Assembly (NCBI RefSeq): GCF_041222825.1
Contig: NZ_CP139482.1
Span: 1,581,001-1,645,000 of the forward strand
Source: Candidatus Thalassolituus haligoni
GTDB taxonomy: Bacteria; Pseudomonadota; Gammaproteobacteria; Pseudomonadales; Oceanobacteraceae
Direction: 5' to 3'
DNA: 64,000 nt
A program made the translations under genes and the position numbers. Below the pieces are notes generated by a model. It did no database searches and was not told the origin of the DNA. It saw nothing but the letters and a program-made list of their open reading frames with translations. This document shows positions 10,915-19,850 of the stretch, piece after piece. Position 1 is the stretch's first letter; each line of letters opens with the position of its first letter.

Positions 10915-13314
10915 ATGACGAAGTTTCATATTCCTGGTTTCCCTCGTATTGGTGAACAACGCCAGCTTAAACGTGGATTGGAAGGTTATTGGGCTGGTGA
11001 CGTCAGTCAGCCAGAGTTGCTGTCGATAGCAACCCGCATCCGTGAGTCCAATTGGCAACGTCAGCTTGCCGCTGGCGTTGATTGGCTCACGGTCGGGGAT
11101 TTTGCTCTTTACGATCACGTACTGAATACGTCGGTACTGCTGGGACATTTACCAGAACGGGTAAAAACCACGGATAATCGGATTGATCAGATGTTTCTGA
11201 CGGCCAGGGGACGGGCACCGTCAGGAACACCCTGCCACGCTGCGGAAATGACCAAATGGTTTGATACCAATTACCATTATCTGGTGCCTGAGTGTCGCGC
11301 TGACGATACCTTCCAGTTGCAGCCTGAGTGGTTGCTGGATGAGATCCGCGCCGCCCAGGCGCTGACTGATCAGGTTAAACCGGTCATTCTTGGTCCGATG
11401 ACGTATCTCTTTCTGGCTAAAAGTGCAGAGGGTGTTGATCGATTGAGCCTGTTGCCACGACTTTTACCGATTTACAGTGAGTTGTTCTGTTTGTTGAAAG
11501 AACAAGGTATCGACTGGGTGCAGCTGGATGAGCCTGTACTGGCGCTGGATCTGCCAGATGACTGGCGGCAAGCATTTGAACCGGCTTATCACAGCCTGCG
11601 TTTTGGCGGTCTGAATATCCTTCTGGCCAGTTATTTTGGCAGCCTGGAACGTAATCAGTCTGTGGCGCTGGGGTTACCGGTGCAGGGGCTTCATATCGAT
11701 CAGGTGGCAGGAACCGATGATCTTGGCGCGCTGGTGGATAAGCTGGGGCCTTACAAGGTGCTGTCTGTTGGCGCTATCTCGGGGCGCAATATCTGGCGTA
11801 CGGATCTGGATGCCTGTTACCGCTTGTTGAAGCCGGTCGCTGAACAACTTGGCGATCGTCTCTGGGTTTCGACCTCCTGTTCGTTACTGCATGTACCCTA
11901 TGATGTTGATAATGAAGCCGAAACGGACGGGCGTATGACTCCGGCGGTATTACCCTGGTTGGCATTTGCACAGCAAAAACTGGAAGAGGGCAGTCTATTA
12001 CGTGACGGGCTCAACACCGCAGCGACATTAAACCGCCTGGCCTGGCAGCAGCAAGCAGACTGTATTACTGATCGCCACGAGTCGCTCATGGTTCACAAGC
12101 CTGCGGTCAAGTTGGTGGCACAAACGGCGGCCAGCCAGCAGTGGCAACGCAGCCTGCCGTATGAGCAGCGAGCTGAGTGTCAGCAAGCGCGCTGGCAGTT
12201 GCCGTTATTGCCGACAACAACGATTGGCTCATTTCCTCAAACGGCTGAGATTCGTCAGTTGCGCCAACGGTTTCGCCAGGGCGATATCAACCCATCGGTC
12301 TATCATCAGGGCTTGCTGACGGAAATAGAACACTGCATCCGGGTTCAGGAGGACATCGGCCTGGACGTACTGGTGCATGGCGAAGCCGAACGTAACGATA
12401 TGGTGGAATATTTTGGTGAGTTGCTGGAGGGCATTGCTGTATCGAGCCATGGCTGGGTACAAAGTTATGGCTCCCGTTGTGTCAAACCGCCGCTGATTTT
12501 TGGGGATATTGAGCGACTGCAACCCATGACGGTGGAATGGAGTCGTTATGCGGCCAGCCTGAGTGAGCGTCCGGTGAAAGGAATGTTGACCGGTCCAGTG
12601 ACCTTGCTGAAATGGGCGTTTGTTCGTGATGACCAACCCTGGTCTCAAACCGCCTATCAGCTTGCGGCTGCCCTGAGAGTCGAAATTGCCGAACTGGAAG
12701 CTGCTGGAATCGGCATGATCCAGGTGGATGAACCGGCATTACGTGAGGCATTACCATTAAAGCAGGCCGAGCGGGCGGATTATCTGGCCTGGGCCGTCAA
12801 TAGCTTCCGTTATGCAACCACCGCTGTTGCTGCTGAGACCCAGATTCACACGCACATGTGTTACGCCGATTTTGACGATATTCTGCCAGCGATCGAAGCT
12901 ATGGATGCCGATGTTATTACGCTGGAGACCGCGCGTTCAGCGAGTAAATTGCTGGGCGGCCTGGCCAGTCGGCCTTATCACAATGGTATTGGCCCAGGTG
13001 TTTATGATATTCACAGCCCGAATGTACCGGATACTGAGGCGATGGCTTCGATATTGAGAGCAGCGGCTGCCGTTGTACCGCTACGCAACCTTTGGGTGAA
13101 CCCGGATTGCGGCTTGAAAACCCGTCGTTGGGAAGAGGTGAAACCTGCACTCAAGGCGATGGTACAGGTTGCGCAGACGTTGCGGGAGCAAGGGCTGGAT
13201 ACGATCAGTCATGCCGGGCTTGGCGGCGAAGCAGCTTCCCGGCAAGTTCATGAAAGTCTGATCGGTCATACAGAGGATGATCCTTGTCCCTCTCACGCAC
13301 GCTGCGTGCCGTAG
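10915..13314 (+). CDS. metE: MetE, cobalamin-independent methionine synthase
   Basis: Transfers the methyl group of 5-methyltetrahydropteroyl-polyglutamate to homocysteine. The 799 residues contain the N-terminal half (MTKFHIPGFPRIG, folate site) and the catalytic C-terminal barrel (TTTIGSFPQT). Zinc ligands are visible as HTHMC, the Glu in HGEAERNDMVEYF, and the Cys in NPDCGLKTR. The protein normally ends soon after NPDCGLKTR; here a tail of about 35-40 extra residues follows (SHAGLGG...ARCVP). Start at ATG 10915 aligns with the family; an upstream in-frame ATG at 10897 is less likely. Confidence 0.95.
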   Translation: MTKFHIPGFPRIGEQRQLKRGLEGYWAGDVSQPELLSIATRIRESNWQRQLAAGVDWLTVGDFALYDHVLNTSVLLGHLPERVKTTDNRIDQMFLTARGRAPSGTPCHAAEMTKWFDTNYHYLVPECRADDTFQLQPEWLLDEIRAAQALTDQVKPVILGPMTYLFLAKSAEGVDRLSLLPRLLPIYSELFCLLKEQGIDWVQLDEPVLALDLPDDWRQAFEPAYHSLRFGGLNILLASYFGSLERNQSVALGLPVQGLHIDQVAGTDDLGALVDKLGPYKVLSVGAISGRNIWRTDLDACYRLLKPVAEQLGDRLWVSTSCSLLHVPYDVDNEAETDGRMTPAVLPWLAFAQQKLEEGSLLRDGLNTAATLNRLAWQQQADCITDRHESLMVHKPAVKLVAQTAASQQWQRSLPYEQRAECQQARWQLPLLPTTTIGSFPQTAEIRQLRQRFRQGDINPSVYHQGLLTEIEHCIRVQEDIGLDVLVHGEAERNDMVEYFGELLEGIAVSSHGWVQSYGSRCVKPPLIFGDIERLQPMTVEWSRYAASLSERPVKGMLTGPVTLLKWAFVRDDQPWSQTAYQLAAALRVEIAELEAAGIGMIQVDEPALREALPLKQAERADYLAWAVNSFRYATTAVAAETQIHTHMCYADFDDILPAIEAMDADVITLETARSASKLLGGLASRPYHNGIGPGVYDIHSPNVPDTEAMASILRAAAAVVPLRNLWVNPDCGLKTRRWEEVKPALKAMVQVAQTLREQGLDTISHAGLGGEAASRQVHESLIGHTEDDPCPSHARCVP

Positions 13315-13348
13315 TCGCAAGTTGTTCGTCTGGACGGGGCTGCCCTGG

Positions 13349-13852
13349 TCAGTCCTGCTCCAGATCCTGTTCGGGTAGTTTGTCGGTGAGTCCATGCTGT
13401 TTGGCCCACAGCTGTAGCATGATCAGTACGCGTTCATCGCAGGTCAGTTGGTGATGAAACAACTGGTCTGTGGCTTCCGCCAGTGCTGGTTGGTCGGTGA
13501 TTTCTTCACTATGGTTGCCGAGTTCGATACTGAGTTCGCGATTGCAAGCCTCATAGATTTTGGTCAGCAGAGGTTCGATGCGCTCGGGATCATCGGTCAT
13601 TAACCAGGTTTGTTCCAGGTCATTCTCAAGCTCACGCACAATTGCCCAGGTAGTTTCCCCGCGCTGATAGAGGGTATCTTGACTGATGCCATGTATATCT
13701 TCGAGAGCATAGTCCCAGTCATTCCAGCCATCATCGGGTTGGATGAGTGTTGTCTTGATCAAGCCATCCGCCATTGACCAGGCAATGGCAATGGGATGCG
13801 CTTCTTCCTCGTAGGAGCTGGCGTCAACAGCAATAAAATGTGGATAGGCCAC
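13349..13852 (-). CDS. RNase H-fold / DEDD exonuclease-like protein
   Basis: 167 residues. The N-terminal pattern FIAVDASS...PIAIAWS...LIQPDDGWNDWDYALEDIHGIS resembles the first motifs of DEDD-type 3'-5' exonucleases (an acidic strand, then IHGI). The later catalytic Asp and His/Tyr motifs are not clear, so activity is doubtful. The C-terminal third is acidic and helical. It starts at GTG 13852 behind an AGAGGT ribosome site. Convergent with metE. Confidence 0.6.
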   Translation of the reverse strand: MAYPHFIAVDASSYEEEAHPIAIAWSMADGLIKTTLIQPDDGWNDWDYALEDIHGISQDTLYQRGETTWAIVRELENDLEQTWLMTDDPERIEPLLTKIYEACNRELSIELGNHSEEITDQPALAEATDQLFHHQLTCDERVLIMLQLWAKQHGLTDKLPEQDLEQD

Positions 13853-13967
13853 AGCTACCTCTTATCTGAAAACCGGGAAGTGGAATGTACGGTTTGCAGC
13901 GACTGGCAGCAACCGAATTTATTACCAAAATACCTCTATCTCCGGCTTGCAGACCGCTTGATTGACT

Positions 13968-14222
13968 TTACGAGGGGCGAATATCAGGTTCTTGTCGCAG
14001 TAGCGTATCCAGGGTATCGATCACTTCCGACCAGTCGGCATCCTCGTTGAGTGATTCGCTCAGGAACTGCTGTTGTGACGTCGTAAAAAAGGACAATTCT
14101 GAGAGCTGGGAATGTTGGCCAATAGGTTTGTGACGATCAATAAAAGTACTGATTTCCGTTTCGCTGTGTGGTAAGCCAAGCTGGCGAAACAAATCAGTCA
14201 GCGTATGAATGGGCGTGTGCAT
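13968..14222 (-). CDS. DUF2789 family protein
   Basis: 84-residue acidic helical protein matching the small DUF2789 family along its length: MHTPIHTLTDLFRQLGLP, then FLSESLNEDADWSEVIDTLD. The function is unknown; the family is widespread in gammaproteobacteria. ATG 14222 is preceded by AAGGTGG at a good distance, which rules out a longer form starting at 14264. It lies 45 nt after the AraC-type gene on the same strand, so they may be co-transcribed. Confidence 0.75.
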   Translation of the reverse strand: MHTPIHTLTDLFRQLGLPHSETEISTFIDRHKPIGQHSQLSELSFFTTSQQQFLSESLNEDADWSEVIDTLDTLLRQEPDIRPS

Positions 14223-14267
14223 GCGGGCCACCTTCTCGTTGTATAGATGACTCAGTGAGACCAAAAA

Positions 14268-15191
14268 TTACCGGTGAAGTTCATATTGGGGGCCAGACTG
14301 CAGTGCTCGGCGTAATGCTCTGGGGGATTGACCGAACCAGCGGCGGCAGGCACGGCCAAAGTTTGCCGGGTTATCGTAACCCAGTTGTTGTGCCAGTAAT
14401 CGCAGTGGCAGATCTGCTTGTTCGATACCCTGAAGTGCCAGTGAGCTGCGGTGCAATTCCTGTAATGACTGGTAACGTGTTCCCAGATTAGCGAGTTTGC
14501 GATTGAGGGTGCGGCTGCTGATCTGCAATGCTTTGGCACAGGCATCGACGCCAGGCGCGTCAGGTTCTCTTTGTAACCATTGCCAGACCTGGACTCCGGC
14601 ATCATCGTTGCTGGCAGGCTGGTTGGACAGGCGTTGCAGGCATTGACGGCGCGCCTTTATCGACGGAATCGTTGACGGACGTTGGTCAGAGGAAGGCAAG
14701 GTCAGTGTCAGAGTCTGGCGGAGCGTATTCAGGGAGGTCAGCTGGCTATCAACCAGGCCAAGGTCGATCATGCCTCTGAGCAGCCGGGCGTTGATATACC
14801 CCAACATGTATTGATGCAGGTCGTTTTTGACTCTGGCTGGTAGTTCATCCGAAAGCTCTGGAGCAATGCTGATCGTAAGATTGAGGGTGCTTGCTGTTGC
14901 TGCCATTTTGATGTCGAGCCATGGTATTGACAGCCGGGTATAGCGCATCCACCAGGACGCCATTTCCAGTCCGTCAATACTGGCCTGAAGAATCTGGAAG
15001 AGCATTTCCTGATCGGCTGGCCCCAGCTGATCTCCATGCTGTGTGCTCATCGCGGCTATATCAACGTGTTCAAGCAGCTGTTGTAGTGAGCCTGATAATA
15101 AGGTCGACACCGGAGTGGCCAGGGCTGGGTTGCCGATCGGGTGTGCCCGATTGAGAAGACGCAAGACTTCCCAGGGAGCACGGCTAGGCAT
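14268..15191 (-). CDS. AraC family transcriptional regulator
   Basis: 307 residues. The N-terminal 200 resemble the OruR/ArgR-like ligand-binding domain (Arabinose_bd type). The C-terminal double helix-turn-helix is clear (AKALQISSRTLNRKLANLGTRYQSL, then RLLAQQLGYDNPANFGRACRRWFGQSPRALRR). The effector is unknown. It lies 36 nt downstream of the membrane sensor-like gene on the same strand, suggesting a sensor/regulator pair or shared operon. Confidence 0.85.
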   Translation of the reverse strand: MPSRAPWEVLRLLNRAHPIGNPALATPVSTLLSGSLQQLLEHVDIAAMSTQHGDQLGPADQEMLFQILQASIDGLEMASWWMRYTRLSIPWLDIKMAATASTLNLTISIAPELSDELPARVKNDLHQYMLGYINARLLRGMIDLGLVDSQLTSLNTLRQTLTLTLPSSDQRPSTIPSIKARRQCLQRLSNQPASNDDAGVQVWQWLQREPDAPGVDACAKALQISSRTLNRKLANLGTRYQSLQELHRSSLALQGIEQADLPLRLLAQQLGYDNPANFGRACRRWFGQSPRALRRALQSGPQYELHR

Positions 15192-15227
15192 GAGTGCTGC
15201 AATGTAGGGTGTGGAAAACGCGCATCG

Positions 15228-16994
15228 CTAGAGATCTTCCAGATTTAACTTGATGGTGGCGGTGAAGCAGGATGAATCATCCGTCCAGAGAATATGGCCG
15301 TTGATCTCCATATCGACAATTTCTTCGCAGATTCCTTGCAAGAGTCGAGGCCAGGGTGCGTGCGGTGGCGGTTGGGTTCCAGCGCGCAACGCAACGGTCA
15401 TGCTCAGCGTCTGATTGTGCAGTGCGAGTGCGAGTGCTGGTGTGGCATCACTTTTTCTGGATGGTTTTATCAGTAAATGTTCAAGCAGAAATTCAATCAA
15501 TGCCAGTTTGACATCAATAATCAGAGATAGTGGTGTCGTCAGAGCAGCCGTTGATTTCGCCCGAGTCAGGTAGCGTTGGATAAATTGCACCAGGTCGACA
15601 GATTGCTTCGCTGGGCCTGTGAGCACATTAAACGCGTGAATGGTCACATTTAGTGGCGCCGCGAGGGTCGGTTCAGCAGCCTTCGCGGCAGTTTCAAGCG
15701 AAGGGGTGACCAGTGACAACAGTGAAGGACGTTGTCGGTTGGCCATCTGGTGGCGCAGGTGGTCACACTCTCGTCGCAAACGATCGAGATCGCTGCTTTG
15801 CACCATGCCCAGATGCTGGAATTCGTCCTGTTGCTGGCGTAATGCCGTTTCCATTCGAAGATTCAATTCTTGCAGCTGTTTGCGGGCATAATATTCAGCG
15901 GTATGGTCAACACTGCAAATCAGTACTTCTTCCGGGCGATTATTGTGAAAGCGGATAGCCTGGAAACTGATATCAAACACACCTTCCTGGCCGTTGAACT
16001 TGAGTAATGAAAACTTGCCCTGCACTCGTTTGATACGTCCTTGCAGCAGCTGGTAAACGCGCTCTCGCTGTTCAACACCAGTATCAGAGTTCAAGCGTTC
16101 CAATATTGCATGCAACGGATTGTCGATACGGTTCAGCGCTTCCTGGTCTGTGCGTAACTGATAACAAAAATTGCGGTTGGTTTCCATCCGGTCTTCTCGA
16201 ACCAGATAACGGCAGAAGCCCATTGTTGTGTTTTCAATTGCCATATTGAGATGATTATGAGTATCTTCCAGCTCGATTCTGGCCTGATCACGCAACTGCA
16301 TGTCACTGAGTAATGATTGGCGCATTTGTTCGATGGCAAAGGCAAGGGCATCCAGCTCATCCCGTTTTTCCGGAGCAACGCGGGAACGATGCTGAAGTGC
16401 AACAGGGTGGTCGGGGGTTTGAATCGAAAAGGTTCTGGCCCAGTCTGACAGTGAGCGTATATGACGGGTAATCAGATGATGGATCAATAACAGCAAAATC
16501 AGTGAGATGGCGATGGTTTGGCACAACTGTACCAATAACATGTTAAACGCACGGGTTTCGAGTTGTTGGCGCAGCTGCTCATAACTGCCGAGAATGGTCA
16601 GAGTTGCAAGAAAAGTCTGATTCCCCTTCTCTTCATAATAGACTTCAAACTGGTGGCGGATATCGATTTCGCCGGGTTTGAGCCCCGTTTCTATGTAGCC
16701 GAAGTCAGCGCTGTCGATGGCAATGTACTCAACGCCGTCAAAATTGAGCATCCCTTCAAGTTGAGTGCGCAACTGTTCGGCATCAAAATTCCAGAGGCTG
16801 ATTGCGAGGCTGTTTTCATAGCTGGCTTCCAGCTTTACCAAATTGTTTTGCAGTCGCTGGGTGCCTCGCTGATAGTCGTCAATCAGTATCCAGCCATAGG
16901 AAAGCATGGCAATCAGGAAATTTGCCAGCAGCAGATATGAGAGCAGTTGTCTTCCTATCCGCGTGCCAAATGCCGCAGAAAATTGCTCAATCAA
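15228..16994 (-). CDS. membrane sensor with degenerate histidine-kinase core
   Basis: 588 residues. TM1 at about 17-38 and TM2 at 151-173 enclose a periplasmic domain (ENSLAISLWNFDAEQLRTQL) typical of gammaproteobacterial sensor kinases and cyclases. A HAMP-like linker, a PAS-like region (about 250-365) and a coiled coil follow. The C-terminal about 150 residues have the outline of a HATPase domain, but there is no H-box histidine motif and no glycine G1/G2 ATP boxes. It may be a pseudokinase scaffold or ligand sensor. The only plausible start is TTG 16994 with GGAG 9-10 nt upstream; an ATG nearby is out of frame and closes at once. Confidence 0.65.
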   Translation of the reverse strand: MIEQFSAAFGTRIGRQLLSYLLLANFLIAMLSYGWILIDDYQRGTQRLQNNLVKLEASYENSLAISLWNFDAEQLRTQLEGMLNFDGVEYIAIDSADFGYIETGLKPGEIDIRHQFEVYYEEKGNQTFLATLTILGSYEQLRQQLETRAFNMLLVQLCQTIAISLILLLLIHHLITRHIRSLSDWARTFSIQTPDHPVALQHRSRVAPEKRDELDALAFAIEQMRQSLLSDMQLRDQARIELEDTHNHLNMAIENTTMGFCRYLVREDRMETNRNFCYQLRTDQEALNRIDNPLHAILERLNSDTGVEQRERVYQLLQGRIKRVQGKFSLLKFNGQEGVFDISFQAIRFHNNRPEEVLICSVDHTAEYYARKQLQELNLRMETALRQQQDEFQHLGMVQSSDLDRLRRECDHLRHQMANRQRPSLLSLVTPSLETAAKAAEPTLAAPLNVTIHAFNVLTGPAKQSVDLVQFIQRYLTRAKSTAALTTPLSLIIDVKLALIEFLLEHLLIKPSRKSDATPALALALHNQTLSMTVALRAGTQPPPHAPWPRLLQGICEEIVDMEINGHILWTDDSSCFTATIKLNLEDL

Positions 16995-17467
16995 ATGTCA
17001 ACTCCATGATTTTCTCCGGATGTTACTCAGAATAATGCTCTGGGAGTACTGATCGCTATTTGGCCAGCTTTCAGGTCTGGGTCAAGTAGCGATTTGCTTG
17101 TCGTCGGTATAAAAATTTCCTGGCCAAACCAAGTTGCCATTACAAGCCGCCATTAGTGGGAACCCTTTGGTCAGTATTTTCAGCAGGGCCATGTCCTGAT
17201 GGGTTTTGCAGACCGATTTGGCACTTTTTTGATGCTGTTCAACGTAATGGGGCAGAGCCTCCGTACCAGCGCCAAGCTGAAACCGGCCAGCCAGCAGGAA
17301 CGGTTGGTAATAGTATCAGGGATTACCTAACTGTAGCCCAGCTAACGTTTTTTTGTTGTCTGGCGATGAAAGAAGCGTGCCATACCGGCATCCACAAATC
17401 AGGGTGACTGGCTCAACTTGACCTGCCACAAGTTTGTTAAATGTCTTTTTTTTGGGGCGTTGAATGC
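16995..17467. other. intergenic region upstream of ompW-type gene
   Basis: About 470 nt between the divergent sensor gene and the Fnr site. Short open frames here have no ribosome site and biased composition, and I do not support any of them. No repeat or RNA gene was recognised. Confidence 0.4.
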
Positions 17468-17481
17468 TTGATTTGCATCAA
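17468..17481 (+). promoter_or_regulatory. Fnr/Anr box
   Basis: TTGAT-TTGC-ATCAA is a perfect match to the Fnr/Anr consensus TTGAT-N4-ATCAA. Its centre (17474.5) lies 41.5 nt before the start point implied by a TACTCT -10 element at 17503-17508, the geometry of a class II Fnr-activated promoter. An Anr/Fnr regulator is encoded at 35.5 kb in this window. Confidence 0.88.
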
Positions 17482-17547
17482 AATTGTGCACCAGAAGGCA
17501 GGTACTCTGCACTCATCTATCAAGCGCACGGAATCAAGGAGTGCAAA

Positions 17548-18123
17548 ATGAAACTGATCAAAACTTTGCTGGCCACTGCTATTGCGGTATCTGCTATCCC
17601 GGCCATGGCTTACGAAGCAGGTGATATTATCGTCAAGGCGGGTCTGGTTCAGGTCAAGCCTAAGGATGATCCCATTGAAGGTACTAACTATCAGATTGAG
17701 GATGACACTCAGCTGGGTCTGACTCTGACCTATATGGCGACCCCGCAGGTCGGTGTGGAACTGTTGGCGGCGACTCCTTTTGAACATGAAGTCACTTCCA
17801 ATGGCAACAAGGTTGCGACAACCAAACAGTTGCCACCGACGATTTCTGTCCAGTATTACCCGTTATCTCCGGAATCAGCACTTCAGCCCTATGTTGGTCT
17901 GGGTTTGAACCACACATTCTTCTTTGATGAAGGTATGGCGGCAAAGCACTTGGATAAGAGCACCGGTTTGGCTTATTCTTTGGGCGTTAACTATGATATA
18001 GATGCTAGCTGGTTAGCGAATATTGCTTTATACAAAATTGATATTGATTCCAAACTTAATGATGCTCTGGACGTAGAAATTGATCCTCTGGTCATATTAG
18101 TGACTGCTGGCTATAAATTCTGA
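17548..18123 (+). CDS. ompW: OmpW family outer-membrane porin
   Basis: 191-residue outer-membrane beta-barrel precursor. Signal peptide ends at AMA (residue 21); the mature start YEAGDIIVKAGLVQVKP and the strand QVGVELLAATPFEHEV are OmpW hallmarks. The C-terminus TAGYKF ends in the aromatic residue used by the BAM machinery. OmpW channels take small hydrophobic compounds and are commonly Fnr-induced, in line with the box upstream. ATG 17548 follows AAGGAG. It ends in a strong terminator. Confidence 0.93.
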   Translation: MKLIKTLLATAIAVSAIPAMAYEAGDIIVKAGLVQVKPKDDPIEGTNYQIEDDTQLGLTLTYMATPQVGVELLAATPFEHEVTSNGNKVATTKQLPPTISVQYYPLSPESALQPYVGLGLNHTFFFDEGMAAKHLDKSTGLAYSLGVNYDIDASWLANIALYKIDIDSKLNDALDVEIDPLVILVTAGYKF

Positions 18124-18145
18124 CCGCAGTAATCATATGTTTTTT

Positions 18146-18173
18146 TAAAAAAGCGGCTATTGCCGCTTTTTTA
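18146..18173 (+). terminator. rho-independent terminator of ompW
   Basis: A-rich AAAAAAGCGGC and GCCGCTTTTTT form a stem with a short ATT-type loop, followed by a T-run; 23 nt after the stop codon. Confidence 0.92.
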
Positions 18174-18232
18174 ATGCCCAAATGAATGGGAATACCCTTA
18201 AGGAAAAAGCATCAAACCGGTTGATGATAAGT

Positions 18233-18790
18233 CTACAAAATGGTCGCCGCTATACCGGAATCGAGTTGACGAGTCTGTGCTTGCAGCATCTGGGTGTCCA
18301 GGGGAGTCTTTGTTGTCATGGATGCCTGGGTCAGGGCATTGAACCAGTCATGACCTTGAATAATACCCATATATTCATTTTTGACAATAACTTCAGAGCC
18401 GCGCCCTGGCGTATATTCGATCACAATTGAATCGCCTTGTTGAAGGCGGGTATCCAGCATTTTTACCAAGGCATTCAGTCGACTTTCCAGTTTTGCCAAA
18501 TGCTCCCACTCAGTGGCTATTGTAATGGCGTCATAAAGAGATATTCCCACTCCTCGGCCACTGATAAGGTCTGATTTAACCGTCAGTTCCAGGCGCTGTA
18601 TACCGGCGCTGGACTGGTCATTATAAATAGAGCTGGTATACGCATCTGTGATATAAAAATAATCACGTGATGATGAGTTTTTCAGTTGCAGGGTATGGTT
18701 GCCATCTAATGAGGTAACCGGGGTGTTATCGGCCATGCAGGCTGCTGAAAGAAAAGGCAGTATGGCAATTGCCAATAGGTGATTTTTCAT
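18233..18790 (-). CDS. chalcone-isomerase-like envelope protein
   Basis: 185 residues with an N-terminal signal (LLAIAILPFLSAAC). Cys18 sits in an imperfect lipobox, so it could be periplasmic or lipidated. The block GDSIVIEYTPGRGSEVIVKNEYMGIIQGHDWFNAL matches the conserved core of bacterial chalcone-isomerase-like proteins (CHI-fold, no known enzyme activity). The usual final IWLG motif is absent. Convergent with ompW. A GAGAGGT ribosome site precedes ATG 18790. Confidence 0.7.
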   Translation of the reverse strand: MKNHLLAIAILPFLSAACMADNTPVTSLDGNHTLQLKNSSSRDYFYITDAYTSSIYNDQSSAGIQRLELTVKSDLISGRGVGISLYDAITIATEWEHLAKLESRLNALVKMLDTRLQQGDSIVIEYTPGRGSEVIVKNEYMGIIQGHDWFNALTQASMTTKTPLDTQMLQAQTRQLDSGIAATIL

Positions 18791-18840
18791 ATTCCATTAC
18801 CTCTCATTGTTTATTGTTTTCTCCTTTCTCACATCTGAAT

Positions 18841-19134
18841 CTACGCTCTGTGATGATTAATCGCAATTACATTTTTTTTCACAATGGCTTTGTTTCCGCT
18901 TGTTACCTTAGGTGACAAGTAGAATATAAGATGGATGGTGGCATCCGGGGGGATGTGTTTCGTACAGTAGCAATGACGTGTTTTTCGAGATTTTTCTGAT
19001 AATAAATATTGTTGCTTTCCTGCGGCTGTAAAAAGTACACACCAATCATCTTGTTGCTGGCTGAGTCTATCTGTCAGTTGTCTGGCGTATCTCCTGACAA
19101 GTCTGTGCTCATTCTGCGTGAGCACTACGGCCAT
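18841..19134 (-). CDS. doubtful small open reading frame
   Basis: 97 codons opening with ATG at 19134 in an otherwise empty 456-nt interval. There is no ribosome site, several rare AGA/AGG codons, and no family resemblance. It could be a remnant or chance. The rest of the interval holds nothing I recognise. Confidence 0.18.
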   Translation of the reverse strand: MAVVLTQNEHRLVRRYARQLTDRLSQQQDDWCVLFTAAGKQQYLLSEKSRKTRHCYCTKHIPPDATIHLIFYLSPKVTSGNKAIVKKNVIAINHHRA

Positions 19135-19246
19135 GTACGGCGAGTTTCAGACTTGATCAGAAGTTTGTCAGGATTTGTTATAAGGCCTGCCACATTATTG
19201 ATATGTGGGGGTGGCTACTGCCGGTCATGTGATGGGTGATGCAGGG

Positions 19247-19798
19247 TTACATTCCTACCAGACGCATAAACTCGCTGCGGGTGGCGGCATTGTTGCGGAA
19301 GTCACCTTTCATAACGGAAGTGCGCATCATGGAGTTCTGTTTTTGCACCCCTCGCATCATCATGCACATATGCTGCGCTTCCATGATGACCCCCACACCT
19401 CGACAACCGGTGACTTCTTCGACGGCTTCAGCGATTTGCTTGGTCATGTTTTCCTGGATTTGCAGGCGGCGAGCAAACAGGTCGACGATGCGGGCAAATT
19501 TTGATAACCCGAGTACCTTGCCGTTGGGCAGATAACCAATATGACAACGCCCGATAAAGGGCAGCACATGATGTTCACACAAAGAGTAAAACTCGATGCC
19601 CTGCACCGCGACCATCTCGTCATTGTCACTGGTAAAAACGGCACCATTGACGACCTCTTCGAGATTGGCGTCATAGCCACTGGTCAGGAACTGCATGGCT
19701 TTGGCGGCACGCTTGGGTGTATCCAGCAAGCCTTCGCGGGTGATGTCTTCCCCCAGTTCGGTCAGAACCTCACTGTAAAGGATTTCGAGTTTTGACAT
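19247..19798 (-). CDS. folE: FolE, GTP cyclohydrolase I
   Basis: Converts GTP to 7,8-dihydroneopterin triphosphate at the head of folate synthesis. 183 residues, typical length. Zinc ligands are visible in [11 protein letters not shown] (Cys and His) and in [15 protein letters not shown] (second Cys). [17 protein letters not shown] is the family core. ATG 19798. Downstream of murI on the same strand but separated by 52 nt. Confidence 0.96.
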   Translation of the reverse strand: MSKLEILYSEVLTELGEDITREGLLDTPKRAAKAMQFLTSGYDANLEEVVNGAVFTSDNDEMVAVQGIEFYSLCEHHVLPFIGRCHIGYLPNGKVLGLSKFARIVDLFARRLQIQENMTKQIAEAVEEVTGCRGVGVIMEAQHMCMMMRGVQKQNSMMRTSVMKGDFRNNAATRSEFMRLVGM

Positions 19799-19850
19799 GT
19801 TTTATCCAGATTTCCGAAATACCTGAGCACTATACTCAATTAATAAATAG

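Noticed and set aside
17156..17407. 83-codon frame in the ompW upstream region
   Set aside because: No ribosome site, no homologous features; probably chance.
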